A stretch of 7,579 bases of DNA from Verrucomicrobiales bacterium (GCA_028293405.1 JAQGOW010000224.1:1-7579); one strand, 5' to 3'. Shown: positions 1 through 7,065, counted from the stretch's first letter. Notes: generated by a model not told the origin, from the letters alone. Made by a program: numbers and translations.

Positions 1-1442
1 GAATAACGACCGGCGGTCCAAATGCGGTTGAACAAATCGTTGGAACTTTTGAAAGTGCCCGCAACGGGAACAGCGGAATGGATGAAGTAGGCGCGAAAGT
101 TTTTGTCCGTTGGCTTTGTTGGAAGCCCGGTGACCTCGATGTATTGAAAGCCGTGGTAAGTGAATCTTGAATGCCATTGTTCGCTGCCTTTGCCTTTTGC
201 GATGTATGAATCGACTTGGAATTGTTGATTGCTGTCCATGCGCCGGACGTGCTCGCTGATGATTGTTTGATCAACGAAACCCTGGTCGTTGGTGCGCTCG
301 CCGTATTTCATTTTGATCTCGGTGCCAGCCGGCGCGGAGAGGGTGAGTTGGACAAATCCGGCCATGTTCTGGCCGAAATCGATTACGTAAATCCCTGGTT
401 TTGGTTCCACGATATTTTTCGGAGCAAATTCTTCAGTCGCTTTGATCGGCGGCATTTTTTGCGCGACGAGCTTGCCTTTTGGTGCGTCGACAGCTTGCGC
501 GTGCGCCCATTTCGAATCGTGGAAATTTGGTGCGTCCCAACCGGGCATTTCGAGACGTGCGTCGTAATTTTCGCCGCCATAGATGCTGTTGAACGTGATT
601 GGGCCAGCGCTTGTTTTCCAGGTCTCGTCGCTGACGACATTTTGGACGGTGCCGTCGGCGAGTTCGATGCGCAGTTCCATGAGCAACTTCGGCGCGGCGC
701 GCCATGGGGCTTTGTCGAATTCCCAAACGGCGCGCGTTTGCACATTGAACCAGCCGTTTCCAAGAATCACGCCGATGGCGTTTTTGCCCCGCTGGATGTC
801 GTCGGTCACGTCGTAGGTGACGTAGAGATCGCGCTTGTCGTAGCGGGTGTACCCCGGATCGAGTAGATGGTCGCCAATCTTTTTGCCGTTGACGTGCAGT
901 TCGTAATAACCAAGGCCGCAAATGTAAGCAGTGGCGCGTTTGACGGGTTGTTTGACTTTGAAAGAACGGCGAAGAAACGGAGCAGGCTTGGAATTTGTAT
1001 CCGTCGTTCGCGCGATCCATTTGCCATGCCAATCGTTCGAACTTAGCAAGCCCATTTGCCACATCGCCGGTTTGCTAAATGTGTCGCCGCGTGCAATGTC
1101 CCACACGCGCACGGCCCAGTAACACTGCTCGCCGGATTGCAGCGTTTTTCCACCGTAGAGCACGTTGATGCACTGGTCAGATTCAACGCGGCCGCTGTCC
1201 CATAGATCCGCTTTACCTTCGAGGAGCTTCGACTTCTCAGTTGCGACGAGGATGCGATAAGCTGTTTGCGCGTAGCCTCGTTCTTTGCTTTCAATATTCC
1301 AACTTAACCTCGGCTGCGTCGTGTCGATGCCGATTGGATTTTCTAAATATTCACAACGCAAGCGCGTGACGGATGCTGCGGTTATCGAAGACGAAGTTGC
1401 AACGATTGCACAAAACAAAATGAAAGCGCGAACGCGAGTCAT
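1..1442 (-). CDS. Alpha-L-rhamnosidase, glycoside hydrolase family 78, secreted (N-terminal 480 residues; 3' end outside window)
   Basis: Predicted to release terminal alpha-L-rhamnose from plant or microbial polysaccharides and glycosides outside the cytoplasm. The minus-strand frame is open from the ATG at 1442 to the window edge (480 codons plus 2 bases). Residues 1-23 resemble a signal peptide (MTRVRAFILFCAIVATSSS, then ITAA). Residues 28-135 match the N-terminal beta-sandwich of GH78 enzymes (NPIGIDTTQPRLSWN, QTAYRILVA, DLWDSGRV, YWAVRVWD). Residues 138-315 match the Bac_rhamnosid_N carbohydrate-binding-like domain (RRSFKV, ICGLGYYELHVNGKKIGD, LGNGW). Residues 345-460 match the following beta domain (IDFGQNMAGFVQL, GER, FTYHGFQYIEVTG). 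The last visible residues, GTFKSSNDLFNRIW, mark the entry to the catalytic (alpha/alpha)6 barrel, so the catalytic acids lie outside the window. An in-frame TAA four codons upstream makes this ATG the only start. No clear Shine-Dalgarno is seen. The gene is divergent from the algH-like gene. Confidence 0.93.
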   Translation of the reverse strand, partial: MTRVRAFILFCAIVATSSSITAASVTRLRCEYLENPIGIDTTQPRLSWNIESKERGYAQTAYRILVATEKSKLLEGKADLWDSGRVESDQCINVLYGGKTLQSGEQCYWAVRVWDIARGDTFSKPAMWQMGLLSSNDWHGKWIARTTDTNSKPAPFLRRSFKVKQPVKRATAYICGLGYYELHVNGKKIGDHLLDPGYTRYDKRDLYVTYDVTDDIQRGKNAIGVILGNGWFNVQTRAVWEFDKAPWRAAPKLLMELRIELADGTVQNVVSDETWKTSAGPITFNSIYGGENYDARLEMPGWDAPNFHDSKWAHAQAVDAPKGKLVAQKMPPIKATEEFAPKNIVEPKPGIYVIDFGQNMAGFVQLTLSAPAGTEIKMKYGERTNDQGFVDQTIISEHVRRMDSNQQFQVDSYIAKGKGSEQWHSRFTYHGFQYIEVTGLPTKPTDKNFRAYFIHSAVPVAGTFKSSNDLFNRIWTAGRY

Positions 1443-1490
1443 AGGCCGAGGTTATGGAGTTAGGCCACAAGGCGCAAGGAGCTGCATTTT

Positions 1491-1519
1491 GGAAGTGCGA
1501 CCAACACGTGGCGCACTCC
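1491..1519. repeat. Imperfect inverted repeat in the divergent rhamnosidase/algH gap
   Basis: GGAAGTGCGACCA (1491-1503) can pair with TGGCGCACTCC (1509-1519), giving about 11 bp with two bulged A and a 5-nt loop. The centre contains the palindrome CACGTG (1505-1510). No T-run follows on either strand, so it is not a simple intrinsic terminator. It could be an operator between divergent promoters, an mRNA 5' hairpin, or a degenerate copy of a dispersed genomic palindrome. The rest of the gap (1443-1490 and 1520-1570) shows no convincing promoter. Confidence 0.4.
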
Positions 1520-1570
1520 GCAATCAAGTTGTCACCGAGCAAAGCATGAGGCAAATTACCCTACAGTCGT

Positions 1571-2125
1571 ATGGCTAAGGCCACAAAATCTTTGCGCGGT
1601 CAATTGCTCCTCGATGGCGGCAAATTGCAGGGCTCGTTTTTTCATCGGACAGTTGTGCTCATTTGCCAACATGACGCCGAAGGAGCTTTTGGGCTGATTC
1701 TAAACAGGTCGACGGAAAATAAAGTAGGCGACGCGCTTGTTGCTGACTTACCTGAAAAGCTCAAGACGGAGACGCTTTATATCGGTGGGCCAGTTCAACC
1801 GACGGCTTTAAGTTACCTGCATTCAGATATTCTGCTGCCCGATGCGAATGTGATGGATAACTTGCGCCTTGGGCATTCGCTCGATGGATTGATGGACACC
1901 GCCGAGTCGTATTCGCCGTCACAGAAGCTGCGGTTGTTTGCCGGTTACGCCGGTTGGACGGCGGGACAATTGGACAACGAATTCGCGCGGAAAGATTGGC
2001 TGGTTCATCCAGCTTCGATCGATTTGGTGTTCAATTCGAAGCCTGAAAATCTTTGGCAGAAAATTGTTAAGCAGAAGGGCCTCGTGCTGTTGGCGCAGTC
2101 TCCTGAGGACCTTTCTTCGAACTAA
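1571..2125 (+). CDS. YqgE/AlgH family protein (UPF0301/DUF179)
   Basis: A single-domain cytosolic protein of 184 residues, the usual size for the family. Conserved blocks are visible: the N-terminal GQLLLDGGKLQGSFFHRTVV followed by LICQH, GAFGLILNR (38-46), YIGGPV (70-75) and FAGYAGWTAGQLDNEF (123-138). The family's molecular role is unsettled. It was linked to alginate regulation in Pseudomonas (AlgH), but most members lie in genomes without alginate genes, so no specific function is assigned here. The start is the ATG at 1571; a GAGG at 1548-1551 is too distant to be a normal Shine-Dalgarno. The gene is monocistronic as far as seen, divergent from the rhamnosidase gene, and ends 27 bp before the convergent rph stop with only a weak 5-bp stem between them. 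Confidence 0.93.
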   Translation: MAKATKSLRGQLLLDGGKLQGSFFHRTVVLICQHDAEGAFGLILNRSTENKVGDALVADLPEKLKTETLYIGGPVQPTALSYLHSDILLPDANVMDNLRLGHSLDGLMDTAESYSPSQKLRLFAGYAGWTAGQLDNEFARKDWLVHPASIDLVFNSKPENLWQKIVKQKGLVLLAQSPEDLSSN

Positions 2126-2152
2126 GATTTATTTGGCCATTGATTGAACACA

Positions 2153-2878
2153 TCAACTGGTCTTCACACTGCTGTTTTGCAGGTCAATCAGGCGGCGAAT
2201 ACCGGACCTGCCCAGGTTCAGCATCGCTTGCAATTGCGCTTCAGTGAACGTCGCTTCTTCGCCGGTGCCTTGAAGCTCGATGAACTCACCGGAACTTGTC
2301 ATTGCAAAATTCATGTCGACCGCAGCGGCGACGTCTTCGACGTAGCACAAATCCAAGAGCGGTTGGCCTTGCACGATGCCGACGCTCACGGCGGCGACGT
2401 TGTGAAGGATGGGATCAGCGGTGAGTTTGCCTTCGGCCATCAGCTTTTTGACTGCGAGCGATAGCGCGATGAAAGCGCCTGTGATGCTGGCGGTGCGTGT
2501 GCCGCCGTCCGCCTGCAAAACGTCGCAATCAACGCAGATGGTTCGCGCGCCAACTTTTTCCAAGTCGACTGCGGAACGCATTGCACGTCCGATCAGGCGC
2601 TGGATTTCCTGGGTGCGGCCTTCGACTTTTCCCTTCGACACCTCGCGTGGTTTGCGCGTCAGGGTGGAGTAGGGGAGCATGGAGTATTCTGCAGTGAGCC
2701 AGCCGCCGGCGACGTTTTGTTCCTTCATCCAGCGCGGGACCGATTCTTCGATGGTGACGGCGCATATGACTCTGGTGTTGCCCCACTCGATGAGGGTCGA
2801 GCCGGTCGCATTTGGCGCGATGCCATTTTGAAAACGAATTGGACGCAGTTGATCGAACTCGCGGCCATCGGAGCGCAT
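2153..2878 (-). CDS. rph: Ribonuclease PH (3'-5' phosphorolytic tRNA-trimming exoribonuclease)
   Basis: Uses phosphate to remove 3' nucleotides from tRNA precursors and other RNAs, acting in the cytosol as a hexameric ring. From the chosen ATG the protein has 241 residues and begins MRSDGREFDQLRPI, aligning with known RNase PH N-termini. Visible signatures are GSTLIEWGNTRVICAVT, WLTAEYSMLPYST, GRTQEIQRLIGRAMR, the phosphate-binding DVLQADGGTRTASITGA, and LDLCYVEDVAAAVDMN, whose two Asp six residues apart match the catalytic acids. The C-terminus GTGEEATFTEAQL is also typical. The frame stays open upstream to another ATG at 2926, which would add 16 Pro-rich residues (MPMPPTLTPVQSNIPF) of no known role. 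Neither start has a Shine-Dalgarno, so the start choice is by homology. The gene is convergent with the algH-like gene and divergent from hemW. Confidence 0.95.
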   Translation of the reverse strand: MRSDGREFDQLRPIRFQNGIAPNATGSTLIEWGNTRVICAVTIEESVPRWMKEQNVAGGWLTAEYSMLPYSTLTRKPREVSKGKVEGRTQEIQRLIGRAMRSAVDLEKVGARTICVDCDVLQADGGTRTASITGAFIALSLAVKKLMAEGKLTADPILHNVAAVSVGIVQGQPLLDLCYVEDVAAAVDMNFAMTSSGEFIELQGTGEEATFTEAQLQAMLNLGRSGIRRLIDLQNSSVKTS

Positions 2879-2970
2879 GAATGGAATGTTGGACTGGACC
2901 GGAGTGAGTGTCGGCGGCATGGGCATGATGGTAGTGGTTCGTTGACAGGGGGCAACGGGAAAAATGCGAC

Positions 2971-3056
2971 TGTTCAGTATTTCGGTAATCAGTATTCGAT
3001 CGGCGGCAAAGCGCGCCAGGATACTGACTGTTTACTGATTACTGATTACTGACTAC
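2971..3056. repeat. TTACTGA heptamer tandem repeat with inverted partner, rph/hemW divergent gap
   Basis: Three perfect tandem copies of TTACTGA occupy 3032-3052, with a variant ATACTGA at 3021-3027. On the other side, GTAATCAGTA (2985-2994) is the exact reverse complement of TACTGATTAC, which occurs at 3033-3042 and 3040-3049. CAGTAT (2990-2995) also pairs with ATACTG (3021-3026) around an inner GGCG/CGCC, so the block can fold. CAGTATT occurs directly at 2975 and 2990. The block ends just before hemW and could overlap its promoter. It has the look of a short dispersed intergenic repeat, but copy number cannot be judged from one window. Confidence 0.6.
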
Positions 3057-3067
3057 TTTGTTTCCAG

Positions 3068-4228
3068 ATGTTCAACGAACCCGTCATCACCAGCCTCTAC
3101 GTGCACGTACCTTTTTGCGCGAAGAAGTGCTCGTATTGCGCTTTCTATTCGGAGGCGAGCAGTGGCGATTTGGTGAATCGTTATGTCGATGCGCTCGTGC
3201 GTGAGATGGAAATGGTTGCGCACGACTTGAAACCGCGCACGATTTTTTTTGGCGGTGGCACGCCGTCGTTGCTCAATTTGCGTCAATGGGAGACGGTTTT
3301 AAATGCCATGCAACGGCTGGGGCTGACCGGCGCGCAGGAATGGACGGTGGAATGTAATCCGGCGACTGTTTCAGCGGATAAAGCGAAGTTGCTGCGCGAG
3401 TTTGGTGTGAATCGGATTTCGATGGGCGTGCAATCCTTGGACGAACATCTCCTCGAAAAGCTCGGACGAATCCATTCTCGCGAACAGGTTTTCAAATCGT
3501 TTGATATTTTGCGCACGGCGGGTTTTGACAACGTGAACCTGGATCTGATGTTTGCGATTCCCGGGCAGACGATGGAAATCTGGCGTGATACTTTGCGCGA
3601 AATTGTTGCGCTTGGGAGCGAGCATTTGTCGTCGTACGAAGTTATCTACGAGGAGGACACGGCGTTGTTTCACGATTTGCAGCAGGGAAAAATTGCGGTC
3701 GATGAAAACCTCGCGTGCGAGATGTACGAGGAGCTTTTGAACGCGGCGCAGGCTGCGGGCTTTCGACAATATGAAATTGCGAATTTCGCGAAAGACAACG
3801 GCGCTGGCGCTGACGTTCCGTCACATGCGTGTTTGCATAATGTGAACTATTGGCGTGGCGGTTCATTCTACGGGCTTGGGCCGAGTGCGGCTGGATTCCT
3901 GCGCGGCGTGCGCACGAAGAATTGGTCGAACACGACGATTTATTGCGACCAGATTGAGAAAGGGCAACGCGCGATTGAATCCAAGGAAGAACTTCCGCCG
4001 TTGCGTCAGGCCGGTGAGCTGGCCGCCTTTGGGCTACGCATGAATGCAGGGTGGCCGCTGGTGCAGTTTGCACAGCGAACTGGATTTGATTTGCGCAAGG
4101 AATGGAGCGCGGAGATTCAACAGATGATCGGGCTCGGCTATGGCAGCTTGGATCACGAGCGTTTCCAACTGACGCGGCAAGGGATGCGTTATGCAGATTG
4201 GGCTGCGGAACTCTTCCTGAAAATCTGA
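3068..4228 (+). CDS. hemW: Radical SAM protein HemW (heme chaperone; HemN-like, not the coproporphyrinogen oxidase)
   Basis: A 386-residue radical SAM protein. The [4Fe-4S] motif is CAKKCSYCAFYSE, with Cys17, Cys21 and Cys24. The position after the triad is Phe26, where true oxygen-independent coproporphyrinogen oxidase (HemN) has a fourth Cys; CxxxCxxCxF is the HemW signature. Other marks are FFGGGTPSLL (60-69, SAM binding), ECNPAT (95-100), NRISMGVQS (115-123), NLDLMFAIPGQT (157-168), and the HemW/HemN C-terminal block GFRQYEIANFAK (231-242) with HNVNYW (257-262) and GLGPSAAGF (269-277). HemW proteins bind heme and are thought to deliver it to target proteins. Relative to many homologues, a few residues are inserted between NFAK and HNVNYW. 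No Shine-Dalgarno precedes the ATG; TACTTT lies 8 nt upstream. The gene ends 7 bp before the convergent stop of the next gene. Confidence 0.93.
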   Translation: MFNEPVITSLYVHVPFCAKKCSYCAFYSEASSGDLVNRYVDALVREMEMVAHDLKPRTIFFGGGTPSLLNLRQWETVLNAMQRLGLTGAQEWTVECNPATVSADKAKLLREFGVNRISMGVQSLDEHLLEKLGRIHSREQVFKSFDILRTAGFDNVNLDLMFAIPGQTMEIWRDTLREIVALGSEHLSSYEVIYEEDTALFHDLQQGKIAVDENLACEMYEELLNAAQAAGFRQYEIANFAKDNGAGADVPSHACLHNVNYWRGGSFYGLGPSAAGFLRGVRTKNWSNTTIYCDQIEKGQRAIESKEELPPLRQAGELAAFGLRMNAGWPLVQFAQRTGFDLRKEWSAEIQQMIGLGYGSLDHERFQLTRQGMRYADWAAELFLKI

Positions 4229-4235
4229 CGGCCGA

Positions 4236-5129
4236 TTAGTGACGGATACCGCGGGTCGGAATGGCGCGCAATGGTGAATCTCCACCGGTGCTGCCTGGCG
4301 TGCCGTTTGCCGCAGCAGGGTTTGGAACGGCTGGGTTGGCATTCGGGTTGTAACCACTCGGATTATATGCGCCGCCGAAGGGTTGTTGTGGAACGCCCGG
4401 TGTCTGTGGAAATTGTGGAGGGACAGCAGCTGCGGTCGTAACAGTTCCGCCACCGGCAACAATGACGCCGCCGGGATTTTGCTGGCCTTGGCCGTAATTG
4501 GCAGGATTGACCTGCTGCTGAGGAATAGGCGCGGGCGCGAGCGACGGAGGTCGTGCGATGATGCCGGGATTGCCGCCACTGGCCATGCCGGTGCCGGCCT
4601 TGGGTGCACTAATCGGCAGCACGAAGCTGTTGCTCTTGACGGTCAGCGTTGTGGGCGTGCCGGCAATAATGACGTCGACCGATTCCTGGTCGGGATCGAT
4701 TCTCTTCAGTTCTAAAATGTCTTCTTTTTCGCCTTCAGCGAGGTTGAAATATTTTGCGGCTTCTTTGGGGTCTTTTGGAACCGTCGCGAACAATGCGCGG
4801 AGCGGTTCGCCGTCGCGTTTGCGGAAACCGGTGATGTTCACCTTTGGCAGATTGAGAATGGCCGGGTCCTCTTTGGGCTGTGGCTTCGGCGGTTCGGTTA
4901 GGTGAAAGACGTTTGCATGGACGATCGCTGAATACGGATTGCTGTCGTCCTGTTCGGGTGCGGCGGTTGTTGCATCGGCAGAATTTTCGTCTGGTGCCGA
5001 GACTGCGGCAGGGGGCGCGGGTTGGACGGGGGTAGGCGCGGGCGTTGGCACTGTTTCGGTGATCGCTTTCGCAGCGCCGACCAACAGTCCAAGGCATAAG
5101 ACAACTCCTATGGTAGTCCGACCGAACAT
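4236..5129 (-). CDS. Secreted/periplasmic Pro-Gly-Asn-rich protein with possible GspC/PilP-like core
   Basis: I do not recognise a named family with certainty. From the ATG at 5129 there are 297 residues: an apparent signal peptide (MFGRTTIGVVLCLGLLVGAAKA, 1-22), a Pro/Ala/Thr-rich linker (25-60), a compact core (about 64-170), then a long low-complexity tail rich in Pro, Gly, Asn and Gln (about 175-297). The core reads NPYSAIVHANVFHL, then LPKVNITGF, RALFATV, GEKEDILELKRIDPD and VDVIIAGTPTTL. This order (NxF near a Pro linker, an 'xVxxTGf' strand, a 'GE...I..I..D.V.....G' ending) resembles the periplasmic HR domain of type II secretion GspC or PilP, an inference only. The frame is open up to a TTG at 5186, with ATGs at 5150 and 5147. 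The 5129 ATG gives the cleanest signal peptide, and the TTG overlaps the ilvC terminator. TATAGT at 5142-5137 lies 7 nt before the chosen ATG. Confidence 0.82.
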   Translation of the reverse strand: MFGRTTIGVVLCLGLLVGAAKAITETVPTPAPTPVQPAPPAAVSAPDENSADATTAAPEQDDSNPYSAIVHANVFHLTEPPKPQPKEDPAILNLPKVNITGFRKRDGEPLRALFATVPKDPKEAAKYFNLAEGEKEDILELKRIDPDQESVDVIIAGTPTTLTVKSNSFVLPISAPKAGTGMASGGNPGIIARPPSLAPAPIPQQQVNPANYGQGQQNPGGVIVAGGGTVTTAAAVPPQFPQTPGVPQQPFGGAYNPSGYNPNANPAVPNPAAANGTPGSTGGDSPLRAIPTRGIRH

Positions 5130-5184
5130 TCCCGCTACTATAGCCATCATTGGACTAAACACCACCGGAAATCCTAAGTTGCCC

Positions 5185-5229
5185 AAAAAGCTGAGGCTCT
5201 GACTTCTCTCGCGAGAAGGTCAGAGCCTC
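5185..5229 (-). terminator. Intrinsic terminator downstream of ilvC
   Basis: The arms GAGGCTCTGACTTCTC (5193-5208) and GAGAAGGTCAGAGCCTC (5213-5229) form a 16-bp stem with one bulged base and a 4-nt loop. Read on the minus strand, the hairpin begins 22 nt after the ilvC stop and is followed within 3 nt by TTTTT (5189-5185), so it fits termination of the ilvN-ilvC transcript. On the plus strand a T-run also follows, but 6 nt away, so it is weaker in that direction. Confidence 0.88.
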
Positions 5230-5251
5230 GTGACGTTTTTAAACTGGAAGC

Positions 5252-6274
<1,023 letters not shown>

Positions 6275-6310
6275 TATTTGTTCTTTGTTTGAGGATTAAG
6301 GTTGAGAATT

Positions 6311-6790
6311 TTAGCTGTCTTTGCGCGACAAGGCAATTTTTCCGGTACGGGAGAGTTCGAGCACGCCAAATGTTTTCATGAGCGTGAGGAATTTTTCCAC
6401 TTTGCTTTCGTTGCCGGTGATTTCGATGGTCAAGCTTTTGGGCTGAACATCGACGATCTTGGCGCGGAAAATATCAGTGATCTGCATGATCTCGGCGCGT
6501 GCTTTGGCGTCGACAGCGACACGGACGAGGACGAGTTCTCGGTCGATGTATTCGCCTTCGCGATAGTCTTCGACGTTGAGGATGTCTACCAGTTTGTTCA
6601 GTTGCTTGACGATCTGATCAACTGTGGCGTCGTCGCCGCGAGTGACGATTGTCATGCGTGAGGTGTTGGCGTCTTGCGTGGGAGCGACATTGAGCGTGTC
6701 AATGTTGTAGCCACGACCGCTGAACAAGCCCGCGACGCGCGTGAGCACGCCGAACTTGTTTTCCACTGTAACTGATATGGTGTGTCGCAT
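6311..6790 (-). CDS. ilvN: Acetolactate synthase small (regulatory) subunit
   Basis: Regulatory subunit of acetohydroxyacid synthase; it activates the catalytic IlvB subunit and confers valine feedback inhibition. From the ATG at 6790 it has 159 residues: an N-terminal ACT domain (about 2-78, HTISVTVENKFGVLTRVAGL then FSGRGYNIDTL) and a C-terminal ALS_ss domain (about 80-155, ELVLVRVAV, FRAKIVDVQPKSLTIEITG). Asn11, Gly14 and Asn29 align with the valine-binding residues of E. coli IlvH, so valine sensitivity is expected. The frame extends to a TTG at 6835, but those 15 codons lie inside the attenuator hairpins, so the ATG is preferred. That ATG directly abuts the terminator T-run, with no separate Shine-Dalgarno. 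ilvC follows after 36 nt. No ilvB precedes it; the catalytic subunit must be encoded elsewhere. Confidence 0.96.
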   Translation of the reverse strand: MRHTISVTVENKFGVLTRVAGLFSGRGYNIDTLNVAPTQDANTSRMTIVTRGDDATVDQIVKQLNKLVDILNVEDYREGEYIDRELVLVRVAVDAKARAEIMQITDIFRAKIVDVQPKSLTIEITGNESKVEKFLTLMKTFGVLELSRTGKIALSRKDS

Positions 6791-6821
6791 AAAAAAGCCC
6801 GCGTTCTTTCGAACGGCGGGC
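6791..6821 (-). terminator. Attenuator terminator hairpin (segments 3:4) immediately before ilvN
   Basis: On the minus strand GCCCGCCGTTC (6821-6811) pairs with GAACGCGGGC (6806-6797): 10 bp, one bulged C, GAAA tetraloop (6810-6807). It is followed without a gap by TTTTTT (6796-6791), after which the ilvN ATG begins. This is a textbook intrinsic terminator, placed so that it would block transcription of ilvN-ilvC unless prevented. No gene lies directly upstream on this strand except the Val-rich leader ORF, so it serves as an attenuator rather than as the end of another gene. Confidence 0.88.
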
Positions 6822-6873
6822 GACCTGTGAGCCAAAAATGCCTCAGGTCGCGTTAGTCGACTACGACTACGCG
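6820..6873 (-). promoter_or_regulatory. ilv attenuator switch: 1:2 hairpin and 2:3 antiterminator
   Basis: Segment 1, CGCGTAGTCG (6873-6864), lies in the Val codons and pairs with CGACTAACGCG (6859-6849) around a TAGT loop, with one bulged A. Segment 2, GCGACCTG (6851-6844), starts 1 nt after the leader stop codon and pairs perfectly over 8 bp with segment 3, CAGGTCGC (6827-6820). The 1:2 and 2:3 stems share 6851-6849; 2:3 shares 6821-6820 with the base of the terminator, next to its T-run. A ribosome stalled at the Val run would cover segment 1 and favour 2:3 (read-through). One that reaches the stop would cover segment 2 and leave the terminator free. The weak point is that only two bases are shared between antiterminator and terminator. 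Confidence 0.78.
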
Positions 6874-6909
6874 AACAACCTGCAGCACCAAATTGGCCCG
6901 TTTATTCAT
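6853..6909 (-). CDS. ilv operon leader peptide (18 aa, Val/Leu-rich attenuator peptide)
   Basis: A short ORF, ATG at 6909 to TAA at 6855-6853, encodes MNKRANLVLQVVRVVVVD. Seven of 18 residues are Val (codons GTG, GTT, GTT, GTA, GTC, GTA, GTC) and two are Leu (TTG, CTG). Residues 14-17 are four consecutive Val just before Asp and the stop. This composition, together with the three alternative hairpins and the terminator before ilvN, is the hallmark of an amino-acid attenuation leader. It would sense charged tRNA-Val and perhaps tRNA-Leu; no Ile codon is present. No Shine-Dalgarno precedes the ATG, and a candidate -10 lies 8 nt upstream, so the leader may be translated from a leaderless mRNA. 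The peptide itself probably has no function beyond its translation. Confidence 0.85.
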   Translation of the reverse strand: MNKRANLVLQVVRVVVVD

Positions 6910-6917
6910 CGGCGCGA

Positions 6918-6946
6918 AAAGTAGCAACGGCAGGCGGGTCGGTCAA
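6918..6946 (-). promoter_or_regulatory. Candidate sigma70-type promoter of ilvN-ilvC
   Basis: On the minus strand TTGACC (6946-6941, 5/6 to the -35 consensus) is followed by a 17-nt spacer and TACTTT (6923-6918, 3/6 to the -10). The predicted transcript would begin within a base or two of the leader-peptide ATG at 6909. The -10 match is weak, so support comes mainly from the -35, the spacing and the position just before the leader ORF. Confidence 0.5.
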
Positions 6947-7032
6947 CAGCAATTTGGGGAGTAGTCGGAACTGCGACGCGGCGCGTTGTCGATTCGAGGA
7001 GTTCAGGTGCGCAATTTAGGGTCGCAACTGAA

Positions 7033-7062
7033 TTGACCCTGCGGTGTTAAATCGCATATCAT
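7033..7062 (+). promoter_or_regulatory. Candidate promoter of the membrane-anchored protein gene, possibly leaderless
   Basis: TTGACC (7033-7038, 5/6) and TATCAT (7057-7062, 5/6 to TATAAT) are separated by 18 nt. The expected transcription start (about 7 nt after the -10) falls at or next to the second of two tandem ATGs (7066 and 7069), which would give a leaderless mRNA. The intervening region 6947-7032 between this promoter and the divergent ilv promoter shows nothing else convincing. Confidence 0.55.
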
Positions 7063-7065
7063 TCT

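Noticed and set aside
216..866. Long plus-strand open frame (216 aa) opposite the rhamnosidase
   Set aside because: It lies entirely antisense to a frame with clear GH78 motifs, and its translation has no recognisable domain.
433..1062. Minus-strand open frame of 209 aa in another frame of the rhamnosidase gene
   Set aside because: Arg-rich, low-information translation typical of a shifted frame; the GH78 frame runs uninterrupted through the same bases.
2126..2152. Possible terminator between the convergent algH-like gene and rph
   Set aside because: Only a 5-bp TTGAT/ATCAA stem, with no GC-rich arm and no T-run.
3068..4228. Annotation as oxygen-independent coproporphyrinogen III oxidase (HemN)
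   Set aside because: The motif is CxxxCxxCxF, without the fourth Cys of HemN, and the length (386 aa) fits HemW rather than HemN (about 450 aa).
5130..5186. TTG start for the secreted protein at 5186
   Set aside because: It overlaps the T-run of the ilvC terminator and adds residues before an already complete signal peptide. ATGs at 5150/5147 remain possible.
6791..6835. TTG start for ilvN, 15 codons upstream of the ATG
   Set aside because: The extension is encoded by the antiterminator and terminator hairpins, and the ATG gives an N-terminus aligning residue for residue with E. coli IlvH.
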